Shown piece by piece: positions 41,126-53,720 of a stretch of DNA of 64,000 nucleotides (its first letter is position 1; each line of letters begins with the position of its first letter). This DNA is from Gammaproteobacteria bacterium. GTDB taxonomy: Bacteria > Pseudomonadota > Gammaproteobacteria > Pseudomonadales > Azotimanducaceae. The stretch lies in the NCBI GenBank assembly GCA_027297435.1, contig JAPUIA010000115.1, positions 60,433 to 124,432 on the forward strand. Direction: 5' to 3'. The notes beneath the pieces are model-generated. The model did no database searches. It saw only the letters and a list, made by a program, of their open reading frames with translations, and was not told where the DNA came from. The translations under genes were made by a program, and so were the position numbers.

Positions 41126-44100
41126 ATGACCGGATTTGTGCACTTAAGGGTACATAGCGAGTATTCGATCGCCGATGGCTTGGTGCGGATCCCTGAGCTG
41201 GCTCGTATCTGTGCTGAACGCAACATGCCGGCCGTTGCGCTGACTGACCGGAACAACTTGTTCGGCCTCATCAAGTTCTACAGAGCCTGTTCCGACGTTG
41301 GTGTGAAGCCCATCGTCGGTGTCGACGTTAAGTTTCGCGATGCGGCGGGTGAAGCGATGCGGGTCACGACTCTCGCCTGCAACGCTGTGGGTTATCGCAA
41401 TCTGATTGCACTCGTCTCGGCCGCCTTTGTCGACACCGATGAACGTGGCGTGGTGAGCCGGGAACAGATCTTTGCCCATGGCGAAGGGCTGATCGTGCTC
41501 TCTGGCGCGAGAGATGGCGAGATCGGGCATGCGTTGTTGCAGGAACACGGGGACCTGGCTCGACAGTTGGCGAGCGCGTGGGCCAATGCATTCTCAGACC
41601 GGTTCTACATTGAGGTGCAACGCACCGGTCGGGTCGACGAAGAGCGTTATCTCAGGGCGGCGTTGACACTAGCCGATACATTGTCTTTGCCCGTGGTGGC
41701 AACCAACGATGTTTGCTTTGTCGATGCCGACGATTTCGAGGCCCACGAAACCCGGGTGTGCATTCACGAGGGTCGCACGCTAGACGATCCGAGGCGCGAG
41801 CGACGTTACAGCAGCGCTCAGTACTTGCGTTCGGCGGAAGAAATGACGGCACTGTTCGCCGATCTGCCCGAAGCGCTTCACAATACCGTGGAGATCGCCC
41901 GACGCTGTTCGGTGTCACTGCAGTTTGGCGATTACCACCTGCCCAACTATCCGGTACCGGCGGGAACGACGCTCGAGAAGTACCTGGAGTCCTGCGCGCG
42001 TGAGGGGCTCGTTCGACGCTTGGATGCGCTTCGCACCCTCGGTTACTACGAGGTGGTTGATGCGACGTACGCAGAGCGTCTCGAATACGAACTCGATGTC
42101 ATCAACCAGATGGGATTTCCAGGTTACTTTCTCATCGTCATGGAGTTTATTGCGTGGGCCCGGGAACAGCGTATTCCCGTCGGTCCGGGGCGTGGCTCCG
42201 GGGCCGGATCGCTGGTCGCTTATGCCTTAGGCATCACGGATCTCGACCCGATTCACTACGGCCTGCTTTTTGAGCGGCTTCTGAATCCAGAAAGGGTTTC
42301 CATGCCGGATTTCGACGTGGATTTCTGCATGGAAGGCCGCGATGCGGTGATTGCGCACGTATCGGAACGCTATGGTCAGGATTCGGTCAGCCAGATCATC
42401 ACGTTCGGGACCATGGCAGCGAAAGCCGTCGTGCGCGATGTTGCTCGGGTGCAAGGCAAACCCTATGGGCTCGCGGACAAGCTGTCCAAGCTGATTCCCT
42501 TCGAGGTCGGCATGACCCTGGACAAAGCCGTTCGCCAATCGAGCGAGCTCAAGGCCTTTATCGACGAGCAGGATGAGGTCGGTGAGATCATGGACATGGC
42601 GTACAGACTCGAAGGCATTGTGCGCAACGTCGGCCGCCACGCCGGGGGCGTGGTTATCGCGCCGTCGCAGCTCACCGATTTCGTACCGCTGTACGTTGAT
42701 GAATTGAGCGGTGGTCTGGTTTCGCAGTACGACAAGGACGATGTGGAGCTTGCCGGACTCGTCAAGTTCGACATCCTGGGTCTCAAAACGCTCACCATCA
42801 TCGATTGGTCGGTGCAAGCCATCAACGCAGAGCGTGCCGAATCTGGCGCCTCGGATGAGGTGCTGCGAATCGAGCAGATTCCGCTCGATGATCGCGTGGT
42901 CTTTGAACGACTCAAAGATGCCCAGACGACGGGCGTGTTTCAGCTCGAATCACGCGGCATGAAAGAGCTCATTCGTGGACTACAGCCGGACGACATCAAT
43001 GACATCATTGCGCTGGTTGCACTCTATCGACCCGGCCCGTTGCAATCTGGCGCGGTCGAGGACTACATCAATCGTAAACACCGGCGTGCCAGGGTCACCT
43101 ATCCGCACCCGTCTCTCGAACCGGTGTTGCGCAATACTTACGGTGTCGTGCTCTATCAAGAGCAGGTGATGCAGATCGCCCAGGTGCTGGCCGGCTTCAG
43201 TCTTGGGCAGGCTGATCTCTTGCGGCGTGCCATGGGCAAGAAGAAACCGGAAGAGATGGCCAAGGTTCGTGCCGAGTTCTTGGAGGGTACCTTTGAGCGC
43301 GGCGTCGATCAGACGCTCGCCAACGAAATTTTCGATCTCATGGAGAAGTTTGCGGGCTACGCCTTCAACAAATCGCACTCGGCAACGTACGCCATGGTGT
43401 CCTACCAAACAGCCTGGCTGAAAACCCACTATCCGGCTCAGTTCATGGCCGCCAACTTGTCGGCCGACATGCAGAACATCGACAGGGTCGTCAACCTCGT
43501 CGATGAAGTCCGGCGTATGGATATGCAATTGAGATCGCCGAGTGTCAATCTCAGCGAGTACCGCTTCACGGTAAGTGACGGTGCGGTCGTCTACGGCCTA
43601 GGTGCAGTGCGTGGGGTTGGCGCTGGCCCGGTGAGCACTATCGTCGAGACGCGAGCTGAAGGACCGTTTACCAATCTGAAAGAGTTTTGCCAGCGAGTGG
43701 ACGCCAAGAAGGTCAACAAGCGCGTCGTGGACGCGTTGATACGCTCCGGAGCCCTCGATGAATTTGCCGCCGATGACGAATCGATCGATGCGGTTCGTGC
43801 CCGAATGTTGTCTGAGCTCAACCAGGCAATACACAGCGCCGAGCAAACCGCACGCGACAAAGCGCTGGGCATGGCTGACATGTTTGGCGGGGTGAGCGCA
43901 ACACCAATCGCGTCGTTGGAAACCGTGCCGGCCCTCAGCGAGAGCGAGCGTTTGTCGTTCGAAAAGGCCACGCTCGGTTTGTACCTGACGGGTCACCCGA
44001 TCGAGACCTACCTGCCGGAGCTCGAGCATTTCTGCACCAGGCTCAAAGAGGTCGAACCCAATAAGTCGTTGCAGATGGTCGCCGGTCTCGTCGTGTCGCT

Positions 44101-44587
44101 ACGTACGATGCGTAGTCGGCGGGGCGCGCCGATGGCTATTGCCGTGGTCGATGACCGCTCCGGGCGCATCGAAGCGTCGATGTTTCCGGAGGTTTTTGAA
44201 CGCGACAAGCACAAACTCGAAAAAGACGGCGTGGTGGTTATCGAGGGTGAAGTGCAATCCGACGATTTTACCGGGGCGTTGAAGCTCCGCGTGGAACGGA
44301 TACTGACCATCGAAGAGGCACGGCAACGATTCTCTCACGGTCTAACGATAGAGTTTTGCGACACCAACGTGCCCGACGATCTTTCGGTACGTTTGAAAGC
44401 GCTGCTCGAACCGCACCTGTGTGAGCAAAGTGGCTGTTCGGTCGCCGTCGTCTACCAGGCTAGTGATGCGGAAGGGCGCATCCAGTTGGGATCCGATTGG
44501 CGGGTGAGTGCTAGCGATGAACTGCTGCATAACCTCAGATTGGAATTTGGCGACGAACGCGTCAATCTTGCCTACTCGAGCGCGTAA
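41126..44587 (+). CDS. dnaE: DNA polymerase III subunit alpha
   Basis: Replicative polymerase. ATG 41126 (after TGAGG) gives 1153 residues, close to E. coli (1160). It has the PHP domain (VHLRVHSEYSIADGLVRIPEL), palm motifs PGRGSGAGSLVAYALGITDLDP and MPDFDVDFCMEGRD, VGRHAGGVVIAP, the beta-clamp binding region and a C-terminal OB fold (LVVSLRTMRSRRGAPMAIAVVDD). Usually accA follows; here tilS starts 5 bases later. Confidence 0.97.
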   Translation: MTGFVHLRVHSEYSIADGLVRIPELARICAERNMPAVALTDRNNLFGLIKFYRACSDVGVKPIVGVDVKFRDAAGEAMRVTTLACNAVGYRNLIALVSAAFVDTDERGVVSREQIFAHGEGLIVLSGARDGEIGHALLQEHGDLARQLASAWANAFSDRFYIEVQRTGRVDEERYLRAALTLADTLSLPVVATNDVCFVDADDFEAHETRVCIHEGRTLDDPRRERRYSSAQYLRSAEEMTALFADLPEALHNTVEIARRCSVSLQFGDYHLPNYPVPAGTTLEKYLESCAREGLVRRLDALRTLGYYEVVDATYAERLEYELDVINQMGFPGYFLIVMEFIAWAREQRIPVGPGRGSGAGSLVAYALGITDLDPIHYGLLFERLLNPERVSMPDFDVDFCMEGRDAVIAHVSERYGQDSVSQIITFGTMAAKAVVRDVARVQGKPYGLADKLSKLIPFEVGMTLDKAVRQSSELKAFIDEQDEVGEIMDMAYRLEGIVRNVGRHAGGVVIAPSQLTDFVPLYVDELSGGLVSQYDKDDVELAGLVKFDILGLKTLTIIDWSVQAINAERAESGASDEVLRIEQIPLDDRVVFERLKDAQTTGVFQLESRGMKELIRGLQPDDINDIIALVALYRPGPLQSGAVEDYINRKHRRARVTYPHPSLEPVLRNTYGVVLYQEQVMQIAQVLAGFSLGQADLLRRAMGKKKPEEMAKVRAEFLEGTFERGVDQTLANEIFDLMEKFAGYAFNKSHSATYAMVSYQTAWLKTHYPAQFMAANLSADMQNIDRVVNLVDEVRRMDMQLRSPSVNLSEYRFTVSDGAVVYGLGAVRGVGAGPVSTIVETRAEGPFTNLKEFCQRVDAKKVNKRVVDALIRSGALDEFAADDESIDAVRARMLSELNQAIHSAEQTARDKALGMADMFGGVSATPIASLETVPALSESERLSFEKATLGLYLTGHPIETYLPELEHFCTRLKEVEPNKSLQMVAGLVVSLRTMRSRRGAPMAIAVVDDRSGRIEASMFPEVFERDKHKLEKDGVVVIEGEVQSDDFTGALKLRVERILTIEEARQRFSHGLTIEFCDTNVPDDLSVRLKALLEPHLCEQSGCSVAVVYQASDAEGRIQLGSDWRVSASDELLHNLRLEFGDERVNLAYSSA

Positions 44588-44592
44588 AGCCT

Positions 44593-45816
44593 TTGTTGAC
44601 GCATCTCCAGACGGAACTCTCTCGATGGCCGCACGAGCGATTGTTCGTCGGGTTTTCCGGGGGGCTCGACTCCAGCGTATTGCTACAGGTTAGCTCCGAG
44701 ACTTCACCCGATGTCTGCGCGCTTCACGTCAACCATGGGTTGCACGCGGATGCCGACCGCTGGCAGACGCACTGTCAGTTGCTGTGCGACCAGCTCGGCG
44801 TTCAGTTTACCGCCTACCCAGTTGAGGTTGGGCGAGGCAATGTAGAGATCGAAGCGCGCAACGCGCGCTATTCGCTGTTCGACGCGGTGCTTGGACCTGG
44901 CGACTTGCTGCTGATGGGTCACCACCGGGACGACCAGGCGGAAAACGTGTTGTTGAGGCTCTTTCAAGGTCGTGTACAGCTTGCTATGCCCCACGCCCGG
45001 CAATTACCCCGAGGTGCCATGCTATTGAGGCCGTTCTTGGGGGTAAGCCGGAACCAGCTCGAAGCCCACGCGTCCCAGCATGGCATCAAATGGATCGAAG
45101 ATTCGGCTAACGCCGATCTGAGCTACGACCGTAACTTCATACGCCACGAGATCATGCCGGTGTTGCGATCGCGCTGGTCGGACGTCGAAGCGGCGCTCGT
45201 CCGATCGGCCGACACCCAGCTGGGTATGGATTCTTTGTTGAGGTTCTTGATCGACGATGACACCGCGCTGCGTTTACAAGCGTTTCCGGATTCCTTACGT
45301 CGTTCGGTACTCCGAGTTTGGCTGCGCCAGTTTGGCGAGTTTACGGTAACGGATCGTGGGCTCGATGCGTTTATCGCACAGCTTGATGCGCCCAAGGACC
45401 GGCAGCCCACACTTGCCTTGAGCCGGGGCACGCTACGCCGTCGCGAACAAGTCGTGCACTACGTTCCGGCGATCGTGTTGGATGATGAATATTCTGTAGC
45501 CCCGCCCGCAACGCTCCGCTTACCGCACGGTGCGCTCACGATCGAAGCGCACGGCCCCTCGGGATTCGCCGCCAGCGGCGATTTACGGGTACGGTTTCGT
45601 CGGGGCGGTGAGCGTATCGGCAAACGCGCCGTCAAGAAGTTGCTGCAGCAGGCAGGCATTCCGCCATGGTTACGCGCGACGTATCCGCTTGTGTACGAGG
45701 GTGACCGGCTGGTTGCGGTTCCCAACATAGCGATAGCCCCGGGTGGTGGGGAAGCGCTCGAGGGGTCCGTAGTTCGTCGCTGGCGAGCCCGGTGGTCGCC
45801 CAAAGGGCACCCGTGA
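44593..45816 (+). CDS. tilS: tRNA(Ile)-lysidine synthase TilS
   Basis: Converts C34 of tRNA-Ile2 to lysidine so that it reads AUA. The 407-residue product has the PP-loop FVGFSGGLDSSVLL and the family motif GHHRDDQAENVLLRL, with C-terminal domains including the RVRFRRGGERIG segment. The start is TTG 44593 or TTG 44596, just after dnaE; no ATG is available. Confidence 0.93.
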   Translation: MLTHLQTELSRWPHERLFVGFSGGLDSSVLLQVSSETSPDVCALHVNHGLHADADRWQTHCQLLCDQLGVQFTAYPVEVGRGNVEIEARNARYSLFDAVLGPGDLLLMGHHRDDQAENVLLRLFQGRVQLAMPHARQLPRGAMLLRPFLGVSRNQLEAHASQHGIKWIEDSANADLSYDRNFIRHEIMPVLRSRWSDVEAALVRSADTQLGMDSLLRFLIDDDTALRLQAFPDSLRRSVLRVWLRQFGEFTVTDRGLDAFIAQLDAPKDRQPTLALSRGTLRRREQVVHYVPAIVLDDEYSVAPPATLRLPHGALTIEAHGPSGFAASGDLRVRFRRGGERIGKRAVKKLLQQAGIPPWLRATYPLVYEGDRLVAVPNIAIAPGGGEALEGSVVRRWRARWSPKGHP

Positions 45817-45849
45817 GAGCACCTTTTAGGGGATAAATGGCTTCGTTCG

Positions 45850-45878
45850 TTGTGGATGCGGAGGCGTTTTGCTATCTT
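45850..45878 (+). promoter_or_regulatory. Candidate pyrG promoter
   Basis: TTGTGG (45850-45855) and TATCTT (45873-45878) are separated by 17 bases in the 120-base gap between tilS and pyrG. The fit is moderate and the position suits a promoter for pyrG-kdsA. Confidence 0.4.
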
Positions 45879-45927
45879 GCAATCCCATCTTGAGCATGAG
45901 CGTGTTCTTGAGTACATGCCAGTCTAG

Positions 45928-47592
<1,665 letters not shown>

Positions 47593-47596
47593 AAAA

Positions 47597-48451
47597 ATGC
47601 AACTCTGCGGATTCGAAGTTGGCCTGTCCGAGCCTTTGTTCGTAATCGCCGGCCCCTGCGTGATCGAGAGCGAAGCGTTGGCGCTCTCCACCGCGGAGGC
47701 GTTGAAGGCAATCACGGACAGGGTCGGCATACCGTTTATCTATAAGAGCTCCTTCGACAAGGCCAATCGCTCATCGCACGAAAGTTATCGCGGCCCGGGC
47801 TTAAGTGAGGGCCTGAGGATACTCGAGAAGGTCAGGACCGACCTTGAAGTGCCGGTATTGACCGACGTACATGAAGACACCCCGCTCGACGAGGTAGCCG
47901 AGGTAGTGTCCGTATTGCAGACGCCGGCTTTTTTGTGCCGGCAAACCAACTTCATCCACAACGTTTGTGCTCAGCACCTACCGGTAAATATCAAGAAGGG
48001 ACAGTTCCTGGCACCCGCAGACATGACCCACGTCGTGGCAAAGGCCAAGGCGACCGGCAATGAGCAGGTCATGGTGTGTGAACGCGGTGCGAGTTTCGGC
48101 TACAACAATCTGGTCTCGGACATGCGCTCGCTGGCCATTATGCGAGCGACCGATTGCCCGGTCGTGTACGACGCAACCCATTCCGTGCAGATGCCCGGCG
48201 GTCTCGGTAGCGTATCGGGCGGCCAACGCGAAATGGTGCCCGTGTTGGCCAGGGCGGCAGTCGCGGTGGGGGTGGCCGGGTTGTTCGTCGAAACCCATCC
48301 CGACCCGGCGAACGCCCTATCTGACGGTCCTAATTCCTGGCCTTTACAGTTGATGGAAGCGCTACTGATCGAACTGAAGGCGCTGGATAGCCTCACCAAG
48401 GCTCACCCGTTCCTGGAAGACCAACTGCTCACGGTAGACACAACAGGGTGA
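47597..48451 (+). CDS. kdsA: 3-deoxy-8-phosphooctulonate synthase (KDO-8-P synthase)
   Basis: Condenses arabinose-5-phosphate with phosphoenolpyruvate for the KDO part of LPS. The 284-residue product has [36 protein letters not shown] and [17 protein letters not shown]. It starts 4 bases after pyrG. Its PEP substrate comes from enolase, whose gene follows in the same direction. Confidence 0.96.
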   Translation: MQLCGFEVGLSEPLFVIAGPCVIESEALALSTAEALKAITDRVGIPFIYKSSFDKANRSSHESYRGPGLSEGLRILEKVRTDLEVPVLTDVHEDTPLDEVAEVVSVLQTPAFLCRQTNFIHNVCAQHLPVNIKKGQFLAPADMTHVVAKAKATGNEQVMVCERGASFGYNNLVSDMRSLAIMRATDCPVVYDATHSVQMPGGLGSVSGGQREMVPVLARAAVAVGVAGLFVETHPDPANALSDGPNSWPLQLMEALLIELKALDSLTKAHPFLEDQLLTVDTTG

Positions 48452-48470
48452 ATCAGGCTATTAACGGTCT

Positions 48471-48498
48471 CAAAAATGCCGTGCCGGCATTTTTGTTT
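48471..48498 (+). terminator. Rho-independent terminator after kdsA
   Basis: CAAAAATGCCG-TGC-CGGCATTTTTG is a near-perfect stem ending in a T-rich tail (TTTTTGTTT), 20 bases after the kdsA stop. It separates kdsA from eno, so eno needs its own promoter, which I could not identify. Confidence 0.8.
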
Positions 48499-48500
48499 CA

Positions 48501-48593
48501 CGCTTTTCTTCGAAAACCTCCCATTTTCCTCTGGAAAATCATCGCGCATCCCTGCGCTCCTAGAAGCGGTCTCGTTTTTGAGACCGCTTCTAG
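48501..48593 (+). repeat. Structured intergenic repeat, copy B (kdsA-eno gap)
   Basis: Second copy of the element at 18574-18677. Its first 60 bases align without gaps to copy A. Hairpins: TTTTC/GAAAA, ATTTTCC/GGAAAAT, GCGCA/TGCGC, and a perfect 14-pair stem CTAGAAGCGGTCTC/GAGACCGCTTCTAG with loop GTTTTT. It ends 12 bases before the eno ATG. The last stem is followed by few T residues, so it is not an obvious terminator. Confidence 0.7.
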
Positions 48594-48605
48594 ATTGAGC
48601 CAGTC

Positions 48606-50166
<1,561 letters not shown>

Positions 50167-50170
<4 letters not shown>

Positions 50171-51126
50171 CGGCCTCCGCGCAACCAACGGCTGAACAAG
50201 TACCGGCGCCGCTGAGATGGCCGAGAGCGACGAAGACGGCGCTACCGAGCGCGGTGTTGAAGCGCCGGCCGGAAGATTTTCGGGTGTTCGAACAGCTCCA
50301 CATCGACTTCTCCGGTGACGGCGAACATCTGTATCTGTGCGTCGAGAAACGCGGGCTCGAGACACGCGAAGTCGTAAAGCACCTCGCCAGCCACTTCCGG
50401 GTAATGGCGATGGACGTTGGCTACGCCGGGCTCAAAGACAAATGGTCGGTCGCCCGCCAGTGGTTCAGTGTGCCCACGTTCGACGCGGCCGCAGGGCTAT
50501 CCATCCCGGGGCTAAAGGTCGTGACATCGGCGCGGCACAACTGCAAGTTGCGACGCGGCCGCCACGAGGGTAATCGGTTTGAGATTCGCCTGCGCAACCT
50601 AGCTGGTGCGGAGATCCAAGTCAGGGACACCGCCCCGAACTACTTCGGCCAACAACGCTTTGGCACGGCTAATCTCGATCGTGCCCGTGCCTGGTTGCAT
50701 CAGCGGCGACAACGTCAGGTGTCGCGGGCGGAACGCGGTTGGCACCTGTCCGTGCTGCGCAGCTATCTATTCAACGAAGTGCTGGCGGAGCGGGTCGTGG
50801 CCGGAAGCTGGTGCAGAACCTTGCCGGGCGATGTGCTCTTGGACGGCAAGGCCACGGGTCCGTTGTGGGGTCGTGGCCGTAGCGCCACGGGTGCTGCTGC
50901 TGCGACGCTTGAAAATCGCGCCTTGGCCGGGCACCGGGCGATTTGTGAGGGATTGGAATTTGCGGGCGCGCGACAAAGCCGCCGCGCGTTGGTCGCCGCA
51001 CCTCGAGATTTGACCGTGACGCCTGAAGGGGACGGTGTGGTCATTGGCTTTACGCTTGCAACGGGCGCGTACGCAACGAGCTTCTTAGCCGAGAGCTTCG
51101 CCTTGGTAGAAGAGCGTGTGCCTTGA
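50167..51126 (+). CDS. truD: tRNA pseudouridine-13 synthase TruD
   Basis: Makes pseudouridine at position 13 of tRNA-Glu. The 319-residue product has RRPEDFRVFE, the catalytic Asp in AGLKDKWSVARQWFSV, and NYFGQQRFG. It is slightly shorter than the E. coli protein (349), mainly in the insert domain. Start GTG 50167 overlaps the ftsB stop; ispD and ispF, which usually lie between these genes, are absent. Confidence 0.94.
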
Positions 51127-51788
51127 AACGGTTTGATCTGTCAGGCATCGGCATGACCTCCCAGCGCACCCGGGATCGGCTTGTCGCGCGGTTGAGCGAC
51201 CAGGGCATCACACAACCCGCGGTGCTCGATGCCGTTGCGAGTACGCCTCGGCATATCTTCATCGACGAAGCCCTCGCACATCGCGCGTACGAAGACACCG
51301 CCTTACCGATTGGTCACGGCCAAACCATTTCCCAACCCTTCATCGTCGCGTTGATGACGGCGACGTTATTCAACGTCCCGCGCGATCGAGTGTTGGAACT
51401 GGGTACCGGATCCGGGTATCAGGCGGCGATACTCGCCGCGTTGTGCCAGCGGGTCTTCACCATCGAACGGATCGAACCGCTCATCGAGCGCGCCCGGACA
51501 CGCTTGCAAGCGCTGAATCTCAACAACGTGATCATGAAACTCGGCGATGGCTATCGCGGTTGGCCGGAACAAGGACCGTTTGCGGGCATTTTGGTGACGG
51601 CCGCGCCGCGCGTGGTACCCGAGGAGCTGTTTCAACAGCTTGAGGTCGGCGGTCGCATGGTCGTACCGGTGGGAGCGGATGAGGTTCAGGAATTGCGGGT
51701 TATCGATCGCACGCCGGACGGATACGATGAGCAAGTCGTGGAACACGTGCGGTTTGTGCCCTTGCTGAAGGGCGTGCGCACCTCGTGA
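51123..51788 (+). CDS. pcm: Protein-L-isoaspartate O-methyltransferase
   Basis: Repairs isoaspartyl residues in aged proteins using SAM. The 221-residue product has GIGMTSQRTRDRLVARL, the SAM motif VLELGTGSGYQAAILA, and VTAAPRVVPEELFQQL. TTG 51123 overlaps the truD stop (TTGA) and includes the family GIGMTSQRTR, so it is preferred over ATG 51153. surE, the usual neighbour between truD and pcm, is missing. Confidence 0.93.
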   Translation: MKRFDLSGIGMTSQRTRDRLVARLSDQGITQPAVLDAVASTPRHIFIDEALAHRAYEDTALPIGHGQTISQPFIVALMTATLFNVPRDRVLELGTGSGYQAAILAALCQRVFTIERIEPLIERARTRLQALNLNNVIMKLGDGYRGWPEQGPFAGILVTAAPRVVPEELFQQLEVGGRMVVPVGADEVQELRVIDRTPDGYDEQVVEHVRFVPLLKGVRTS

Positions 51789-52660
51789 GCACGGACCGCA
51801 CGGTTGGTGGTTGGTGGGGGATCTATCTGCGTGGTGTGGCCATGGGCATCGCGGAAATCGTGCCGGGGGTCTCCGGCGGTACGATCGCATTCGTTAGCGG
51901 CATCTATCAAGAGTTGGTGACGAGCCTCGCGGCCTTTGGTCCGAAGTCGGTGCTTATGCTGTTCACGGATCCGCGACGCTTCTGGCAACACCACAACGTC
52001 AAGTTCCTGCTGTGTTTGGGTCTCGGTATGCTTTCGAGCGTGGTCTTGTTCGCAAGGGTTTTCAGTGTTGCCATCGCGAACGCGCCAACGCTCGTGTGGG
52101 GTTTCTTCTTCGGGTTGATTGCGGCCTCTGTCATCGACATCGGGCGCGCGCGCCCGCGTGCCACGCTCGCTACGTTCGGTCTGCTCGGCTTGACCTTGGG
52201 GCTCGCGATGAGCGAACTGCCCACCGTTGCCGGCGAACCGGAGTTATGGATGTACTTCGCCGGAGGTGCCTTGGCGGTCTGCGCCTGGTTATTGCCCGCG
52301 ATCTCGGGAAGCTTCGTATTGCTGCTGCTCGGACTGTATACCAGCGTGCTTCAAGCGGTCACCCTTCTCGACTGGTCAATACTGCCGGTGTTCGTGTTGG
52401 GGTGCGCCACGGGACTGGCGCTGTTCAGCAAACTGCTAGCGCTTCTCATGCGACACTACTCCGAGACGATCTTGAGCTTTTTGACGGGATTCATGGCGGG
52501 CGCGCTGGTCAAATTGTGGCCTTGGCAGTTCGAAGGCGAGCTGATGCTTGCGGGTGCGTGGGCCGAGGCCACGAGTATGCCCGCGTGGCCATTGCTCACG
52601 CTGTTGATGATGTTGTTTGGTGGCGGTGCCTTGTGGTTGCTCACCCAGGTCAGACAATAG
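51785..52660 (+). CDS. DUF368 (PopT-type) undecaprenyl phosphate transporter
   Basis: Polytopic membrane protein of 291 residues with about eight hydrophobic segments. It has the DUF368 signatures GVAMGIAEIVPGVSGGTIAFVSGIYQ and, repeated in the second half, LLPAISGSFVLLLLGLY. DUF368 proteins (PopT) have been shown to recycle the C55-phosphate carrier across the inner membrane; the same role here is inferred from family. The GTG start overlaps pcm by 4 bases. Neighbours nlpD and ftsB are also cell-wall genes. Confidence 0.88.
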   Translation: MSTDRTVGGWWGIYLRGVAMGIAEIVPGVSGGTIAFVSGIYQELVTSLAAFGPKSVLMLFTDPRRFWQHHNVKFLLCLGLGMLSSVVLFARVFSVAIANAPTLVWGFFFGLIAASVIDIGRARPRATLATFGLLGLTLGLAMSELPTVAGEPELWMYFAGGALAVCAWLLPAISGSFVLLLLGLYTSVLQAVTLLDWSILPVFVLGCATGLALFSKLLALLMRHYSETILSFLTGFMAGALVKLWPWQFEGELMLAGAWAEATSMPAWPLLTLLMMLFGGGALWLLTQVRQ

Positions 52661-53304
52661 CGATTTTCGGGCTGACCGTGCTGTTGGCCAGTAGTTGTGC
52701 GACCCCCGGCTACCCGGTGATCGAGGAACGCTCACCGATCTTCTCGCCAAGACCCGCAACGTATGCCGTCAAGGCCGGAGACACGCTGTACTCGATCGGC
52801 TGGCGGTTTTCCTTGGACGTGCAGGGCCTCGCTCGCGCCAACGGGTTGCGGCCGCCTTACACGATCTATCCTGGTCAAAGCCTTCGGCTGGTCGTGCAAT
52901 TGCAGCCGAACCGTCGACCGGCGCCGGCATCGAAGGCCACGCATCCAACACTCAGTTGGCGGTGGCCAACCAACAGCCGGGTCGTCCGCGACTATGGTCG
53001 TGGCAACAAAGGGATCGATTTTGCAGTTGCTACCGGGGCCGCGGTCGGTGCCAGCGCCACCGGCGAGGTGGTTTACGCGGGCAACGGCCTCGGTGGTTAT
53101 CAGCACCTCGTCATCATCAAACACGACACCCGCTATCTATCGGCCTACAGTTTCAACCAACCGATGATGGTGCGGGAGGGCCAGCAGATTGAAGCGGGCC
53201 AAACTCTGACCGAGATCGGTGGCCGAGGCCGCTCGGCACAAGCCTTGCACTTTGAAATTCGCAGCAACGGGGAACCGGTCAGCCCAAGGTCGTTGTTGCC
53301 ATAG
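52633..53304 (+). CDS. nlpD: Lipoprotein NlpD: LysM plus degenerate M23 domain
   Basis: Outer-membrane lipoprotein that activates the amidase AmiC for daughter-cell separation. The track ORF starts in DUF368 sequence; I place the start at GTG 52633, giving a lipoprotein signal with lipobox LLASSC and 223 residues. A LysM domain follows (YAVKAGDTLYSIGWRFSLDVQGLARANGL), then an M23 domain with GNKGIDFA, YLSAYSFNQPMMVREGQ and LHFEIRSNG. As in E. coli NlpD, the metal-binding residues are incomplete (NKGID where active enzymes have H..D), so it is an activator, not an enzyme. rpoS, usually next, is absent. Confidence 0.88.
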   Translation: MVAHPGQTIAIFGLTVLLASSCATPGYPVIEERSPIFSPRPATYAVKAGDTLYSIGWRFSLDVQGLARANGLRPPYTIYPGQSLRLVVQLQPNRRPAPASKATHPTLSWRWPTNSRVVRDYGRGNKGIDFAVATGAAVGASATGEVVYAGNGLGGYQHLVIIKHDTRYLSAYSFNQPMMVREGQQIEAGQTLTEIGGRGRSAQALHFEIRSNGEPVSPRSLLP

Positions 53305-53319
53305 AACTCGGTTTGCTGC

Positions 53320-53643
53320 TCAACGCTCTAGGAGGTGACGTTTCTCGGTTATCTCTCGCCAGTCGTCGGCGTCCGGCAATGGGTCTTTCTGCTCGGTGAT
53401 GTTTGGCCAGGCGTCGGCAAGCTCTTGGTTGAGGTCGAGAAAGTCCTGCTGGTCTTCGGGGAGTTCGTCCTCGGAAAATATGGCGTCGACCGGGCACTCG
53501 GGTTCGCACAGCGCACAGTCGATGCATTCGTCCGGGTGAATGACCAGCATGTTGGGCCCTTCGTAGAAGCAGTCGACCGGGCAAACCTCGACGCAATCCG
53601 TCAGCTTGCACTTGATGCAGTTTTCTCCGACGACAAACGTCAT
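53320..53643 (-). CDS. fdxA: Ferredoxin FdxA (7Fe type)
   Basis: Small electron carrier with one 3Fe-4S and one 4Fe-4S cluster. The 107-residue product begins [25 protein letters not shown] and has the second cluster site [19 protein letters not shown] 53643 is the family start; the track adds residues upstream. It is convergent with nlpD (15 bases) and lies downstream of mutS on the same strand, the common mutS-fdxA pair. Confidence 0.95.
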   Translation of the reverse strand: MTFVVGENCIKCKLTDCVEVCPVDCFYEGPNMLVIHPDECIDCALCEPECPVDAIFSEDELPEDQQDFLDLNQELADAWPNITEQKDPLPDADDWREITEKRHLLER

Positions 53644-53720
53644 GTCGAACTCCCGGTGAGACAAAAGCTGGCTATTCTAAACATCTTGCCCAAAGCGGCA
53701 AAGTTCATCTTCTCGAGGCT

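Noticed and set aside
52012-52632. N-terminal 200 residues of the 430-residue track ORF
   Set aside because: This part is an alternative frame of the DUF368 gene; the NlpD protein begins only at the lipoprotein signal near 52633.
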